Notes: generated by a model not told the origin, from the sequence alone. Shown: positions 33,642 through 43,692, numbered from the stretch's first letter. The stretch: 64,000 nt of DNA from Neobacillus sp. YX16 (GCF_030123505.1 NZ_CP126115.1:337501-401500), one strand, 5' to 3'. Numbers and translations are program-made.

Positions 33642-36056
33642 ATGAAAAAACTAGTGATGATCGGAAACGGGATGGCGGGAGTTAGAACAATAGAGGAAAT
33701 TCTTAAACTTTCACCAAATCAATTTGAAATTACTATTTTTGGACAAGAACCACACCCAAACTATAATCGCATAAAATTATCAAATATCCTTCAAGGGGAT
33801 GCAAGCTTTGAAGATATTATTATTAATCCATTAGACTGGTATAAGGAAAATGATATTCAGTTATTTACTGGTGAAGCAGTAACAAAGATTGATTTAAAAG
33901 CAAAGAAGGTATTTTCCGACGAAGGTCGTGAAGTAGAGTATGACGAACTCATTATTGCAACAGGCTCCAATTCTTTTATCCTGCCAATTCCAGGTGCGGA
34001 CAAATTAGGCGTGACTGGGTTTCGTGATATAAAAGATTGTGAAATGATGATCAATTCAGCGAGTCAATACAAAAAGGCAGTGGTAATCGGAGGCGGACTT
34101 CTTGGTCTTGAAGCGGCAAGAGGATTACTAAACCTTGGAATGAAGGTTGACGTGGTACACTTAATGCCGAGTTTAATGGAGCGTCAGCTAGATCCAATTG
34201 CATCATCCCTACTTAAAGCAGAGCTCGAATCACAGGGTATGAACTTTTTAATGGAAAAGGAAACGGTTGAAATCATCGGGGATGAACGTGTTGCTGGACT
34301 TCGTTTTAAGGATGGGTCTTTTGCGAGAGCGGATCTTGTTGTAATGGCAATCGGGATTAAGTCGAATATCGGTGTGGTAAAAGACAGCGGAATTTATGTG
34401 AATCGCGGTATTGTTGTTAATGACTATATGGAAACAAGTGCACCGAATGTCTATGCTGTTGGTGAATGTGCCGAGCATAGGGAGATTGTTTACGGCTTAG
34501 TTGCGCCATTATACGAGCAAGGTAAAATTCTGGCGGAAAGAATTTGTGGGAAAGAAGCAGCGCCATATGAAGGCTCAGTAACAGGAACTCAGCTTAAAGT
34601 CGCTGGAGTGGACCTTTACTCAGCAGGAGAAATTTTTGAAGATGGTACTACTAAATCCATTATGGTCTATAACGAATACGAAGGTATCTATAAAAGGGTA
34701 TTAGTCCGCAATAACAAAATTGTTGGGATTGTCCTCTATGGTGATACAAAAGATAGTACAAGATTGTTCCGAATGCTGACCAAAAAAGAGGATATTACGG
34801 GGGTATCCATTTTTGAATCACAATGTTCAGCTGAGAGCGGTAGCGGCGACATTGCCTCAATGCCAAATGATGAATTGGTATGCGGATGTAATGGTGTTAC
34901 AAAAGGCGCGATCGTTGAGGCAATCAAAACGCAGGGTTTGACCACACTTGATCAAGTAAGCCATTGTACCAATGCCGGCCGTTCTTGCGGACGCTGTAAG
35001 CCGATGGTGAATGATATTTTAGCTTATACACTTGGTGACCAATTCGATGCCGCTGCAGCGCAAAAAACAAGCATTTGCAGTTGTACAACCATCAGCCGAG
35101 AAGAATTGATCGCTGAAATTAAAGAAAAGGGCTTAACAAGTGTTAAAGAAGTAATGAACGTTCTTGAATGGAATAACGAAGAAGGATGTACGAAATGCCG
35201 TCCGGCTATCAACTACTACCTTGGCATGATTCACATGGATGAATACAAGGATGATCGTGACTCACGCCTTGTAAATGAGAAAATGCATGCGAATATACAG
35301 AAGGATGGAACATACTCAGTTGTACCTAGAATGTATGGCGGTGTGACAACAGCTGCTGATTTGAAAAAAATTGCTGTGGTTGCTGAAAAGTATGAGGTGC
35401 CATTAGTAAAATTAACCGGCGGACAGCGGATTGGCTTGTTCGGAGTGAAAAAGGAAGACCTGCCAAGCATGTGGGAAGAGCTTGATATGCCATCAGGTTA
35501 TGCATATGGAAAAACACTTCGTACCGTTAAAACTTGCGTAGGTGCACAATTCTGCCGCTATGGTACACAGGATTCAATGGCACTTGGAATTGAACTTGAG
35601 AAGAAATTTGAACGTCTTGATACACCACATAAAGTAAAAATGGGTGTGTCTGCATGCCCAAGAAACTGTTCAGAGGCAGGAATTAAAGACATTGGCTTTG
35701 TTGGAATTGATGGAGGCTGGGAAATCTATGTTGCCGGAAATGGCGGTGTCGATCTTCGTGCTGGTGACCTATTAGCTACTGTCAAAACAGAAGCTGAGGT
35801 TATGGAAATGACTGGTGCTTACCTTCAATATTACCGAGAAACAGCTAATTACTTGGAGCGTACTTCAAAGTGGGTAGTACGAGTTGGCTTAGAGCATGTA
35901 AAAGAAGTCCTGGCAAACGAAGAAACGAGAAAAGCATTGAATGAGCGCATGGATCAAACGTTGAAGAAGTACATTGAACCTTGGAATGAAGCAATCGAAA
36001 GTGAAAATATTAAAGATAAATATTATGCAGTTCACACTGTAAAGGCTGGAGAGTGA
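33642..36056 (+). CDS. nirB: Assimilatory nitrite reductase [NAD(P)H] large subunit
   Basis: 804 aa (NasD in B. subtilis). The FAD/NAD module fills about 1-400 (VMIGNGMAGVRT, VVIGGGLLGLEAARGL). Two BFD-like segments bear Cys pairs: CGCNG...GRSCGRCKP and CSC...GCTKCRP. The siroheme/[4Fe-4S] half has CVGAQFC and ACPRNCSEA. It reduces nitrite to ammonia in six electrons. AAAGGAG precedes the ATG. It is first in the cluster nirB-nirD-cobA/hemD-sirC and is probably controlled by the two FNR-type boxes. Confidence 0.96.
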   Translation: MKKLVMIGNGMAGVRTIEEILKLSPNQFEITIFGQEPHPNYNRIKLSNILQGDASFEDIIINPLDWYKENDIQLFTGEAVTKIDLKAKKVFSDEGREVEYDELIIATGSNSFILPIPGADKLGVTGFRDIKDCEMMINSASQYKKAVVIGGGLLGLEAARGLLNLGMKVDVVHLMPSLMERQLDPIASSLLKAELESQGMNFLMEKETVEIIGDERVAGLRFKDGSFARADLVVMAIGIKSNIGVVKDSGIYVNRGIVVNDYMETSAPNVYAVGECAEHREIVYGLVAPLYEQGKILAERICGKEAAPYEGSVTGTQLKVAGVDLYSAGEIFEDGTTKSIMVYNEYEGIYKRVLVRNNKIVGIVLYGDTKDSTRLFRMLTKKEDITGVSIFESQCSAESGSGDIASMPNDELVCGCNGVTKGAIVEAIKTQGLTTLDQVSHCTNAGRSCGRCKPMVNDILAYTLGDQFDAAAAQKTSICSCTTISREELIAEIKEKGLTSVKEVMNVLEWNNEEGCTKCRPAINYYLGMIHMDEYKDDRDSRLVNEKMHANIQKDGTYSVVPRMYGGVTTAADLKKIAVVAEKYEVPLVKLTGGQRIGLFGVKKEDLPSMWEELDMPSGYAYGKTLRTVKTCVGAQFCRYGTQDSMALGIELEKKFERLDTPHKVKMGVSACPRNCSEAGIKDIGFVGIDGGWEIYVAGNGGVDLRAGDLLATVKTEAEVMEMTGAYLQYYRETANYLERTSKWVVRVGLEHVKEVLANEETRKALNERMDQTLKKYIEPWNEAIESENIKDKYYAVHTVKAGE

Positions 36057-36062
36057 TTATAA

Positions 36063-36383
36063 ATGATTTTAACAAAAACTCGGACCCTAGTTGCTAATTA
36101 TTCTGTTCTCCCAGTAAGGGCTGGATATTCTGTAAAACTACATGATAATGAAGTAGCGTTATTTAAAGTTACAAATGGTAAGGTATTTGCGATTGAAAAC
36201 CGAAGTCCGCATCCAAAAGGTGGTGTTTTAACCGAAGGTCTAGTGAGCGGTGAGTTTGTTTTCTGCCCAGTCTATGATTGGAAAATCTCATTAGCTGACG
36301 GGAAAGTTCAAGCACCAGATGAAGGCCAGGTAAAGACCTATCAGGTGGAAGTAGAAGAAGATAACGTTTATATTATAAAATAA
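36063..36383 (+). CDS. nirD: Nitrite reductase small subunit
   Basis: 106 aa (NasE in B. subtilis). A Rieske-like fold that lacks the cluster ligands: the usual first C-x-H is NRSPHPKG, and the second site reads CPVYDWKIS. This loss is normal for NirD. It starts 6 bp after nirB and supports the large subunit. Confidence 0.93.
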   Translation: MILTKTRTLVANYSVLPVRAGYSVKLHDNEVALFKVTNGKVFAIENRSPHPKGGVLTEGLVSGEFVFCPVYDWKISLADGKVQAPDEGQVKTYQVEVEEDNVYIIK

Positions 36384-36420
36384 GAGCTTTATACAAAGAG
36401 TTTGGAAGGATGGCTGCAGG

Positions 36421-37857
36421 ATGAAAACAGGAAAAGTATTTCTAGTAGGAGCAGGGCCGGGGGATGTTCGCTTAATCACTGTAAAGGGTATGGAGGCAAT
36501 CCAGCAGGCTGAAGTTATTTTATATGACCGGCTTGCCAATCCAAAGTTATTGGAGTTTGCTCCTGATGATTGCGAGCTGATTTATTGCGGTAAATTACCT
36601 GACCGCCATATTTTACGCCAAGAGAATATCAACGACCTTTTAGTTGAAAAAGCACTGGAAGGTAAAGTGGTGGTCCGATTAAAGGGCGGAGATCCTGGTG
36701 TTTTTGGACGAGTTGGCGAAGAAGCCGCAGCCCTTGCCCGCTATCAAATTCCATTTGAAATTGTTCCTGGTATTTCATCGGGGATTGCAGCCCCCCTTTA
36801 TGCAGGAATTCCTGTTACCCATCGGGAGTATGCAGAATCGTTTGCAGTTGTAACGGCGCATGATAAATCAGTTGATGGCAAGCCAATGCTGGATTGGGAA
36901 GGCCTTGTCCGCGGTGTTGATACGATTGCTTTTTACATGGGTGTTGGAAATCTGCCATATATCTGTGAAAATCTTATCGCTCATGGCAAACCAGCGGCCA
37001 CGCCAGTGATTTTAATTCAGTGGGGAACATTCGGGCGCCAGAAGACCTTACAAGGAACTCTAACAGATATTGCAGCAAAGGTATACGAGGCTAAGTTTAG
37101 CAATCCATCGATTATTCTTGTTGGAGATGTCATTTCCCTCCGAGAAAAAATCAGTTGGTTTGAAAAAATGCCCTTGTACGGCAGTCAAATATTACTTGCC
37201 CGTACTGGTGAAAGTGTTAGTGGCATAGCGAAGGAATTGATGGAAAAGGGCGCAGACGTTATCGAGTTTCCTAAATGGAAAAAGACTAAATTGCCTGTTG
37301 AATTAGGTAATATTATGGACTACGATAAAATTTTGTTCTCCTCGCCTGAAAACGTCGGTGAATTTTTTAATGCAATTATTGAAAAAGGGATAGATATTCG
37401 AAAAGTTAGAGCTGAGTTCTATGGCTGCTCCAGTAAATCTATTAAAGCATTAAGAGAGCGCGGTTTTATTGCTAGACTCATCGAAGGCATGCCACAGGAA
37501 GGAAGCTTACTGGTTGTCGGGGAGAATAATAAATATGAGTTTGAAAATGCCGACTTCCTAGTCACGAGTAAAAAAGCGCTAGACCAGCAGTTCCTGCCAA
37601 TTTTTCAACGTATGCTAGAAGAAGCCGAGGTAAATACGATGGTATTTCCAAGCGCGGCATCCGTTGAAGTATTTATCGAGAGCCTGAAGGAATGCGGTAT
37701 AGATGTGTTTGAACTTTTAAAAGATGTACAAGTGGTTTGCATGGGACACATGACAAAAGAGGCAGCTGAACGCGTGGGCTTGGTTTCAGATGGAATGCCC
37801 GATTCTCCAACAAGAAAAGCTTTGGTAGAATACTTAATCCAGTCTAGGAAAGCCTGA
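36421..37857 (+). CDS. nasF: Uroporphyrinogen-III C-methyltransferase fused to a uroporphyrinogen-III synthase-like domain
   Basis: 478 aa. Residues about 1-240 are a SUMT/CobA methylase (VFLVGAGPGDVRLITVKG, RLKGGDPGVFGRVGEE, VPGISSG). About 250-478 resemble HemD (LLARTGESVSGIAKEL, VVCMGHMTKEAAERVG). This is the NasF-type fusion. It makes precorrin-2 from uroporphyrinogen III for siroheme, the cofactor of NirB. AAGGATGGC lies upstream. Confidence 0.92.
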   Translation: MKTGKVFLVGAGPGDVRLITVKGMEAIQQAEVILYDRLANPKLLEFAPDDCELIYCGKLPDRHILRQENINDLLVEKALEGKVVVRLKGGDPGVFGRVGEEAAALARYQIPFEIVPGISSGIAAPLYAGIPVTHREYAESFAVVTAHDKSVDGKPMLDWEGLVRGVDTIAFYMGVGNLPYICENLIAHGKPAATPVILIQWGTFGRQKTLQGTLTDIAAKVYEAKFSNPSIILVGDVISLREKISWFEKMPLYGSQILLARTGESVSGIAKELMEKGADVIEFPKWKKTKLPVELGNIMDYDKILFSSPENVGEFFNAIIEKGIDIRKVRAEFYGCSSKSIKALRERGFIARLIEGMPQEGSLLVVGENNKYEFENADFLVTSKKALDQQFLPIFQRMLEEAEVNTMVFPSAASVEVFIESLKECGIDVFELLKDVQVVCMGHMTKEAAERVGLVSDGMPDSPTRKALVEYLIQSRKA

Positions 37858-37876
37858 GGAAAGGTGGGATGAATAC

Positions 37877-38488
37877 TTGAATTCGAACTATCCGATTATG
37901 TTAAGGCTCGAGGGGAAAAAAGTAGTGGTCATAGGCGGCGGCAGGGTTGCAGAGCGGAAAGTAGCCGGATTGCTTGGTACGGGCTCGCTTATCACCGTGA
38001 TCAGTCCCCAAGCTACAGATAAACTAAAAGGGCTTGCAGGTAGTGGATGGATAGAGTGGCTAGAAAGGTCCTTTTCAAAAGAAGACATTGAAGGCGCGTT
38101 TTTAATTTTTGCTGCAACGAATGACAATGTGTTAAATCAGTCTATTAAAATGGCAGCGAGCGAACAACAGCTGGTGACCATTGCGGATGACCCGGAAGGA
38201 TCGGATTTTCATGTGCCTTCCCATATTCAGCGAGGGCGATTGAGCATTGCTGTATCAACAGGCGGCGCTAGTCCAACACTGGCAAGGAAAATAAGGGAAC
38301 AGCTTGAGCACCAATTTGATGAACCTTTTGAAGAGTATCTAGAATTCCTATTTTCAGCCAGGAAGCGAATTTTAAAAGAAGTGAAAGACCCCTCTAGAAA
38401 AGGAAAAATATTAAATGCAATCGTAAGTGAGGAGTTCTTGAAAAGTCCAAATCGCGAAGCTGACTTGTCCCGATTACTGCAAGAATAA
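37877..38488 (+). CDS. sirC: Precorrin-2 dehydrogenase (SirC/YlnF-like)
   Basis: 203 aa from TTG 37877. Rossmann loop VVVIGGGRVAERKV and ADDPEGSDFHVPS identify the Met8p/CysG N-terminal family. It oxidises precorrin-2 to sirohydrochlorin with NAD. No separate ferrochelatase (SirB) lies in the cluster. AGGTGGGATG lies upstream, and it follows the methylase after 19 bp. Dual chelatase activity cannot be ruled out. Confidence 0.88.
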   Translation: MNSNYPIMLRLEGKKVVVIGGGRVAERKVAGLLGTGSLITVISPQATDKLKGLAGSGWIEWLERSFSKEDIEGAFLIFAATNDNVLNQSIKMAASEQQLVTIADDPEGSDFHVPSHIQRGRLSIAVSTGGASPTLARKIREQLEHQFDEPFEEYLEFLFSARKRILKEVKDPSRKGKILNAIVSEEFLKSPNREADLSRLLQE

Positions 38489-38516
38489 ACCAGTGCTTAT
38501 AAAAAAGTAAGACATA

Positions 38517-38558
38517 AGAAATGACGTGTGAATTCCTTAATTCGTACACGTCATTTCT
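38517..38558. terminator. Terminator between convergent genes
   Basis: AGAAATGACGTGT and ACACGTCATTTCT form a perfect 13-bp stem. T-rich sequence follows on the plus strand (TCTTTAT), and a T-run follows a little further on the minus strand. Confidence 0.82.
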
Positions 38559-38569
38559 TCTTTATAGTA

Positions 38570-38746
38570 TTACAAATTTATATGGTCGTTGTTGTACCTT
38601 TCCAATTGTTCTTGTAGGTTTTCTATATAATCCATCATGGCAATCCTCACGATAGATGGATAATAACGGCTGTTAAGCTCTTGTTCACATTCCTCTAAAT
38701 CCATCTTTTTAACAGCAATAATTTTGCTTAATTCATCCACGCTCAT
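38570..38746 (-). CDS. Small hypothetical protein, 58 aa
   Basis: ATG at 38746 with GGGGTGA about 6 nt upstream. The frame reads MSVDELSKIIAVKKMDLEEC and ends near RYNNDHINL. It is soluble, helical and acidic in its centre (EECEQELNSRYY, DYIENLQEQLERY), with no membrane segment or known motif that I recognise. It is convergent with sirC, with a terminator hairpin between them, and divergent from the GH15-like gene. Too short for standard ORF cut-offs, but the ribosome site and flanking terminator support it. Confidence 0.65.
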   Translation of the reverse strand: MSVDELSKIIAVKKMDLEECEQELNSRYYPSIVRIAMMDYIENLQEQLERYNNDHINL

Positions 38747-38844
38747 TGCTAGTCACCCCTACTATTAAAAACTTCATGCTTCCCCACTCTCCTAATCTAT
38801 TTTTATAGTATTCAGCATAGACAACTTTTTCATAGTTTATACAC

Positions 38845-38867
38845 GTCTTTTTATTGTATAAAAAGAC
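38845..38867. promoter_or_regulatory. Perfect 10-bp inverted repeat in a divergent region
   Basis: GTCTTTTTAT and ATAAAAAGAC are separated by three bases, 45 bp before the GH15-like gene and about 100 bp before the divergent small gene. It could be an operator or a leader hairpin. Confidence 0.4.
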
Positions 38868-38911
38868 TGTAAACGGGCTAAAAAGAAAGGTAAAAAGTAA
38901 TCGAGGTTGAA

Positions 38912-39964
38912 ATGATGAATGAGAGAATATTTCACAGCTATCAAATTTTAGATCAATTACGTTTGCCGCATGGATTGTATTTGGCCTCTTCGTCAAAGGA
39001 CTATCATTATGTCTGGTTACGGGATTCTTTTTATATGTCCTTGCCTTATTTGGAAAAAAACAATCAAATTTATGAAATGACCTACCACCGGATATTGGAC
39101 TTATTTAGAGAATACGAATGGAAGTTGGATATTCATACCGTTCAAAGGCCAAGAGAGCAATGGGAGTACATTCACGCTAGATACTCTGCTTCTGAAGTAA
39201 AGGAAATTGATACACCTTGGGGACATGCTCAGCATGATGCCATTGGAGCCATACTATGGGGAATTGGGATGGGTCAAAAAAGGGGTAAAAATATAATAAG
39301 AGATGATAAGGATCACGAGATTGTACAAAAGCTGGTTGGCTACTTAGGCTGTGTACAGTACTGGGAAGACGCAGATAACGGCATGTGGGAGGAATGGAGA
39401 GAAATCCATTCAAGTTCTGTCGGGGCGTGTGTGGCAGGCCTTCAGGCAGTAAAAGATATAGTATTTGTGCCAGGAGAATGGATTACGAAGGGCAGGCAGA
39501 CCATTACTAATCTTTATCCACATGAAAGCAGTGACCGTCCATTTGATTTAGCGCAGTTGAGTTTAACCTTCCCATATGGGGTTTTGATGGGGGAGGAAGC
39601 GAGAGTGGTGGTTGACCAAATTGAATCACACTTATTACGTGAACGCGGGGTTATCCGGTATAAAGGGGATTCCTATTATTCCACAGTTGAACATGAAGGA
39701 AGGCATCACGATTTACCTTTTTATTATGGGACCGAGGCGGAGTGGACCTTTGGGCTGCCATGGCTGGCACTTTGCCATTTAGAGTTAGGTAATGTTGAAA
39801 AAGCAAATCATTTCATAAAACTAACAGAAAAGGTAATGCTCAGTGATGGGAGTTTGCCAGAACTGTATTTTGCAAGAACAGATAGCTATAATTCCAATAC
39901 ACCGCTAGGCTGGGGAAGTGCGATGTATATCTTAGCAAAAGAAAGATATGAACGCATTTCATAA
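38912..39964 (+). CDS. Glycoside hydrolase family 15-like protein
   Basis: 350 aa. (alpha/alpha)6-barrel type protein with glucoamylase-like motifs: YVWLRDSFYMSLP near residue 35, DNGMWEEWREIHSSSVGACVAGL near 165 (the first Glu at the GH15 general-acid position) and the C-terminal NTPLGWGSAMYI. No signal peptide, so it is cytoplasmic. Shorter than classical glucoamylases. GAGG at 38903 fits ATG 38912 or 38915. Substrate unknown; a cytoplasmic alpha-glucoside is likely. Confidence 0.8.
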   Translation: MMNERIFHSYQILDQLRLPHGLYLASSSKDYHYVWLRDSFYMSLPYLEKNNQIYEMTYHRILDLFREYEWKLDIHTVQRPREQWEYIHARYSASEVKEIDTPWGHAQHDAIGAILWGIGMGQKRGKNIIRDDKDHEIVQKLVGYLGCVQYWEDADNGMWEEWREIHSSSVGACVAGLQAVKDIVFVPGEWITKGRQTITNLYPHESSDRPFDLAQLSLTFPYGVLMGEEARVVVDQIESHLLRERGVIRYKGDSYYSTVEHEGRHHDLPFYYGTEAEWTFGLPWLALCHLELGNVEKANHFIKLTEKVMLSDGSLPELYFARTDSYNSNTPLGWGSAMYILAKERYERIS

Positions 39965-39970
39965 ATAGGA

Positions 39971-40006
39971 GGGCTGTCTCGGAATATTTCGACAGCCCTT
40001 TTGTTT
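39971..40006 (+). terminator. Terminator after the GH15-like gene
   Basis: GGGCTGTC and GACAGCCC pair, followed by TTTTGTTTTTT. Confidence 0.92.
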
Positions 40007-40017
40007 TTTCCTACCGT

Positions 40018-40224
40018 TTATTCCGATAAAGAGGATTTAGCTGCATTTTGTGCTTGCGTTACTGCACTTAACGCAGAAGAGATTTCGTTGGAAGCTTGTT
40101 TCATCGCTTCCTGAGCTAGAGTAGGGTCTGAATTTGCCTTTTCAATTGCTTGACTCAGCAGGGTTTGTGTCAGTGTAACATTAGCTTTCGCTTGATTTAA
40201 TTGATTGACATCGATTTGTGGCAT
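40018..40224 (-). CDS. Small alpha-helical protein, 68 aa
   Basis: Starts with MPQIDVNQLNQAKAN behind AAGGGGGAATAG. The protein is almost all helix formers, rich in A, Q, N and S (LLSQAIEKANSDPTLAQEAM), with no Cys and no membrane segment. I do not recognise the family. It is convergent with the GH15-like gene. The clean ribosome site and biased composition favour a real gene. Confidence 0.7.
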   Translation of the reverse strand: MPQIDVNQLNQAKANVTLTQTLLSQAIEKANSDPTLAQEAMKQASNEISSALSAVTQAQNAAKSSLSE

Positions 40225-40397
40225 AACATCTATTCCCCCTTAATTAATTTTGAATCACCTCTATATAATGACCTTCCATCTGCTAAATATTATTGGAAAA
40301 ATTCACCTTTTAACTGAATGAATCAGATTGGAAATAATACTTAAAAAAACTTCAACAGGGAATTTGTACCTATTTTTGAAAATTTTCTGAAAAGTAG

Positions 40398-40426
40398 TTC
40401 CATTTTGAAAAATGGTGTTATATAAT
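40398..40426 (+). promoter_or_regulatory. aceB promoter with internal operator
   Basis: TTCCAT and TATAAT are 17 bp apart. Between them CCATTTT-GA-AAAATGG (40400-40415) is a perfect 16-bp inverted repeat, well placed for a repressor. The 250-bp gap upstream shows nothing else. Confidence 0.55.
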
Positions 40427-40474
40427 ACAACACATGGATATATACTGTATTATAACAAAGAGGTGAATACGTTC

Positions 40475-42067
40475 ATGTCGACACAGACAACAGGAATTGA
40501 AGTGGTTGGTGCCCTCAAAGCGCGATACGATGAGGTTTTAACACCAGAAGCGCTGAAATTTATCGAGGAACTTGAGCAAAACTTTGGTGCAAGGCGAATG
40601 GAACTGTTGCAGTACAGGCAGAAACGCCAAGAGGAATTGAATCACGGAAAGCTTCCGGATTTCCTTCCTGGAACAAAGCATATTCGTAATGGGGATTGGA
40701 CAATTGCTCCATTGCCAAAAGACCTTCAGGATCGCCGTGTAGAGATTACTGGACCGACGGAAAGAAAAATGGTCATCAACGCACTAAATTCGGGTGCAAA
40801 GGTTTTTATGGCCGATTGTGAAGATGCTACTTCACCAACCTGGGAAAATATCGTCGAGGGACAAATCAACTTAAGAGACGCAGTAAATCGGACGATTTCC
40901 TATGAAAATCAAAATGGAAAAAGATATGTGCTGAATGAGGAAACAGCAGTCTTGTTTGTTAGACCGCGTGGACTTCATTTAGAAGAGAAACATGTGCTGC
41001 TTAATGGCAAGCCTATTTCTGGGAGCTTTTTTGATTTTGGATTTTACTTTTTCCATAATGTAAAAAATTTGCTGGCCGGGCGAACAGGTCCTTATTTTTA
41101 CCTGCCGAAGCTAGAAAGCCATTTAGAAGCACGGCTTTGGAATGATGTCTTTATTTTTGCGCAGAAAAATCTTGGAATACCTCAAGGAACGATTAAAGCA
41201 ACAGTCTTAATTGAGACCATTCTGGCAGCATTTGAAATGAATGAAATTCTATTTGAATTAAAGGAACACTCAGCAGGTTTGAACTGCGGCAGATGGGATT
41301 ATATTTTTAGCTATTTAAAAAAACTGCGTAACCATGAAACTATCATTCTGCCAGATCGATCCCAGGTAACGATGACTGTACCATTTATGCGTTCCTATTC
41401 ATTGCTTACCATTCAAACCTGTCATCGCCGGAAAGCCCCTGCTATTGGAGGGATGGCGGCACAAATACCGATTCGAGACAATCCGCAGGCAAACGAGGAA
41501 GCATTCGCAAAGGTTCGTGCTGATAAGGAACGTGAAGCGTGTGATGGTCATGATGGTACGTGGGTAGCACACCCTGGTCTTGTCCCGGTAGCTCTAGAAG
41601 TATTTGATCGAGAAATGCCGATGGCTAACCAGATTCATACAAACAAACAACAAAAGATTACGATAACAGCCAGCGATTTGCTTGAGACACCAAACGGTAA
41701 AATTACCGAAGAAGGTGTGCGCGTTAATATCAATGTAGGAATTCAATATATTGCTTCGTGGTTATCTGGAAGAGGAGCTGCACCCATTCATAACTTAATG
41801 GAGGATGCGGCAACTGCTGAAATCTCACGGGCTCAAGTTTGGCAATGGATCCGCCACCCAAAAGGTGTACTCACCGATGGCAGAAAAATAACTGCAGATT
41901 TGTATGAGCAATTTAAGGATGAGGAATTAGTAAAAATAAAGAATGAAATTGGCATGCACGCTTATGAGAATGGCCGTTTCACTGAAGCTGTTGAGCTATT
42001 TGACAGCTTGATCGTAAATGATGAGTTTGTAGAGTTTTTAACATTACCTGGGTATAAGTTTTTATAA
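40475..42067 (+). CDS. aceB: Malate synthase A
   Basis: 530 aa from ATG 40475 behind AAGAGGTGAAT. The frame is open 63 bp further up, but that part contains the promoter. [49 protein letters not shown] and [14 protein letters not shown] are typical of the A isoform. It condenses glyoxylate with acetyl-CoA to malate, the second glyoxylate-shunt step. aceA follows 33 bp later. Confidence 0.96.
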   Translation: MSTQTTGIEVVGALKARYDEVLTPEALKFIEELEQNFGARRMELLQYRQKRQEELNHGKLPDFLPGTKHIRNGDWTIAPLPKDLQDRRVEITGPTERKMVINALNSGAKVFMADCEDATSPTWENIVEGQINLRDAVNRTISYENQNGKRYVLNEETAVLFVRPRGLHLEEKHVLLNGKPISGSFFDFGFYFFHNVKNLLAGRTGPYFYLPKLESHLEARLWNDVFIFAQKNLGIPQGTIKATVLIETILAAFEMNEILFELKEHSAGLNCGRWDYIFSYLKKLRNHETIILPDRSQVTMTVPFMRSYSLLTIQTCHRRKAPAIGGMAAQIPIRDNPQANEEAFAKVRADKEREACDGHDGTWVAHPGLVPVALEVFDREMPMANQIHTNKQQKITITASDLLETPNGKITEEGVRVNINVGIQYIASWLSGRGAAPIHNLMEDAATAEISRAQVWQWIRHPKGVLTDGRKITADLYEQFKDEELVKIKNEIGMHAYENGRFTEAVELFDSLIVNDEFVEFLTLPGYKFL

Positions 42068-42100
42068 AATACATTAATAGATTAATAGGAGGAATATAAA

Positions 42101-43378
42101 ATGACAAATTCAAGAGCGAAGGAATTACAAGAAAGCTGGGAGTTAGATAAACGTTGGAATGGGATTACTAGACCGTATAGTGCTGAAGATGTCATTAAGC
42201 TTCGTGGTTCTATTGATATCGAGCATACATTGGCTAGACGTGGAGCAGAAAAGCTTTGGCAGCAAATGAATGAAGAAGATTACGTTAATGCACTAGGGGC
42301 GTTAACAGGGAATCAAGCTGTTCAGCAGGTAAAAGCGGGGTTGAAGGCAATTTACTTAAGCGGCTGGCAGGTCGCAGCGGATGCTAACCTTTCTGGACAT
42401 ATGTATCCGGACCAAAGCTTGTATCCGGCAAACAGTGTGCCGAGTGTGGTAAAAAGAATTAACCAAGCACTTCAGCGTGCTGATCAAATTACCCATTCAG
42501 AAGGCGATGATTCTATCGATTGGTTTGTTCCGATTGTAGCTGACGCAGAAGCGGGCTTTGGCGGACAGTTAAACTGCTTTGAATTGATGAAGGGAATGAT
42601 TGAAGCAGGAGCTGCAGGCGTTCATTTTGAAGATCAGCTTTCCTCTGAGAAAAAATGCGGTCACTTAGGCGGTAAAGTCTTATTGCCAACACAGACAGCT
42701 GTTCGGAATTTAATCGCTGCTCGTTTGGCTGCTGATGTTATGGGTGTTCCAACTGTTTTGGTTGCCCGCACGGATGCAAATGCTGCCGATTTAATTACGA
42801 GTGATATTGATATGAATGACGCACCGTTTATTACTGGCGAGCGGACAGCAGAAGGCTTTTTCCGTACAAGTGCAGGACTTGATCAAGCGATTGCCCGCGG
42901 CTTAGCATATGCACCATATGCCGATTTAATTTGGTGTGAAACTTCTGAGCCAAACATTGAGGAAGCGAGACGTTTTGCAGAAGCGATTCATGAAAAATTC
43001 CCTGGTAAAATGCTTGCTTACAACTGTTCACCATCCTTCAACTGGAAAAAGAAACTCGATCAAGAAACGATTGCAAAATTCCAGCAAGAGCTTGGAAAAA
43101 TGGGCTACAAGTTCCAATTCGTTACCCTTGCAGGCTTCCATGCCTTGAACCACAGCATGTTTGAATTGGCTCGCGGCTATAAAGAGCGAGGAATGGCTGC
43201 ATACTCAGAATTGCAACAGGCTGAGTTCGACAGCGAGCAATACGGCTACACAGCAACAAGACATCAACGTGAGGTTGGAACAGGCTACTTTGACCAAGTT
43301 TCCATGGTCATCACAGGTGGAACATCCTCAACAACCGCGTTGAAAGGATCCACAGAGGAAGAGCAATTTACAAAATAA
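42101..43378 (+). CDS. aceA: Isocitrate lyase
   Basis: 425 aa. Catalytic loop [31 protein letters not shown] and [13 protein letters not shown] are intact. It splits isocitrate into succinate and glyoxylate so that acetate or fatty acids can be used for growth. Co-transcribed with aceB and ended by a strong terminator. B. subtilis 168 lacks this pair. Confidence 0.97.
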   Translation: MTNSRAKELQESWELDKRWNGITRPYSAEDVIKLRGSIDIEHTLARRGAEKLWQQMNEEDYVNALGALTGNQAVQQVKAGLKAIYLSGWQVAADANLSGHMYPDQSLYPANSVPSVVKRINQALQRADQITHSEGDDSIDWFVPIVADAEAGFGGQLNCFELMKGMIEAGAAGVHFEDQLSSEKKCGHLGGKVLLPTQTAVRNLIAARLAADVMGVPTVLVARTDANAADLITSDIDMNDAPFITGERTAEGFFRTSAGLDQAIARGLAYAPYADLIWCETSEPNIEEARRFAEAIHEKFPGKMLAYNCSPSFNWKKKLDQETIAKFQQELGKMGYKFQFVTLAGFHALNHSMFELARGYKERGMAAYSELQQAEFDSEQYGYTATRHQREVGTGYFDQVSMVITGGTSSTTALKGSTEEEQFTK

Positions 43379-43390
43379 TCTTTACGTTAT

Positions 43391-43424
43391 ATCCCCCTTC
43401 TCCATGTTGAAAAGGGGGATTTTT
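43391..43424 (+). terminator. Terminator of aceBA
   Basis: ATCCCCCTT and AAGGGGGAT form a 9-bp stem followed by TTTT. Confidence 0.92.
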
Positions 43425-43447
43425 GGCTTGCCGGGAGGAATTAGTTG

Positions 43448-43612
43448 CGGATGGCGGAAAATACTTGCGGATGGCAGAAAATACTCTCGGATAACGAAAA
43501 ATACTCTCGGATAGCAGAAAATACTCTCGGATAACGAAAAACACTCTCGGATAACGAAAAATACTCTCGGATAGCAGAAAATACTCTCGGATAACGAAAA
43601 ACACTCTCGGAT
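43448..43612 (+). repeat. 20-bp tandem array (eight units plus a part)
   Basis: CGGAT starts recur every 20 bp from 43448 to 43608. The commonest unit is CGGATAACGAAAAATACTCT. Units 3-5 (43488-43547) are repeated without change as units 6-8 (43548-43607), a 60-bp higher-order repeat. The array begins 24 bp after the aceA terminator. Minus-strand frames across it are a by-product of the repeat. Confidence 0.95.
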
Positions 43613-43692
43613 ACTGACCTCTTTTTTGGAAATGAACATTTTTTAGGGTATTATCATACATAATAATACCCCTTTTAATGGAGTTGATCTGT

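Noticed and set aside
40412..40474. N-terminal extension of malate synthase
   Set aside because: The extra codons cover the predicted promoter; the ribosome site and family length fit ATG 40475.
43368..43661. Overlapping minus-strand frames of 85-97 codons
   Set aside because: They arise from the 20-bp array read in two frames and have no ribosome site or family features.
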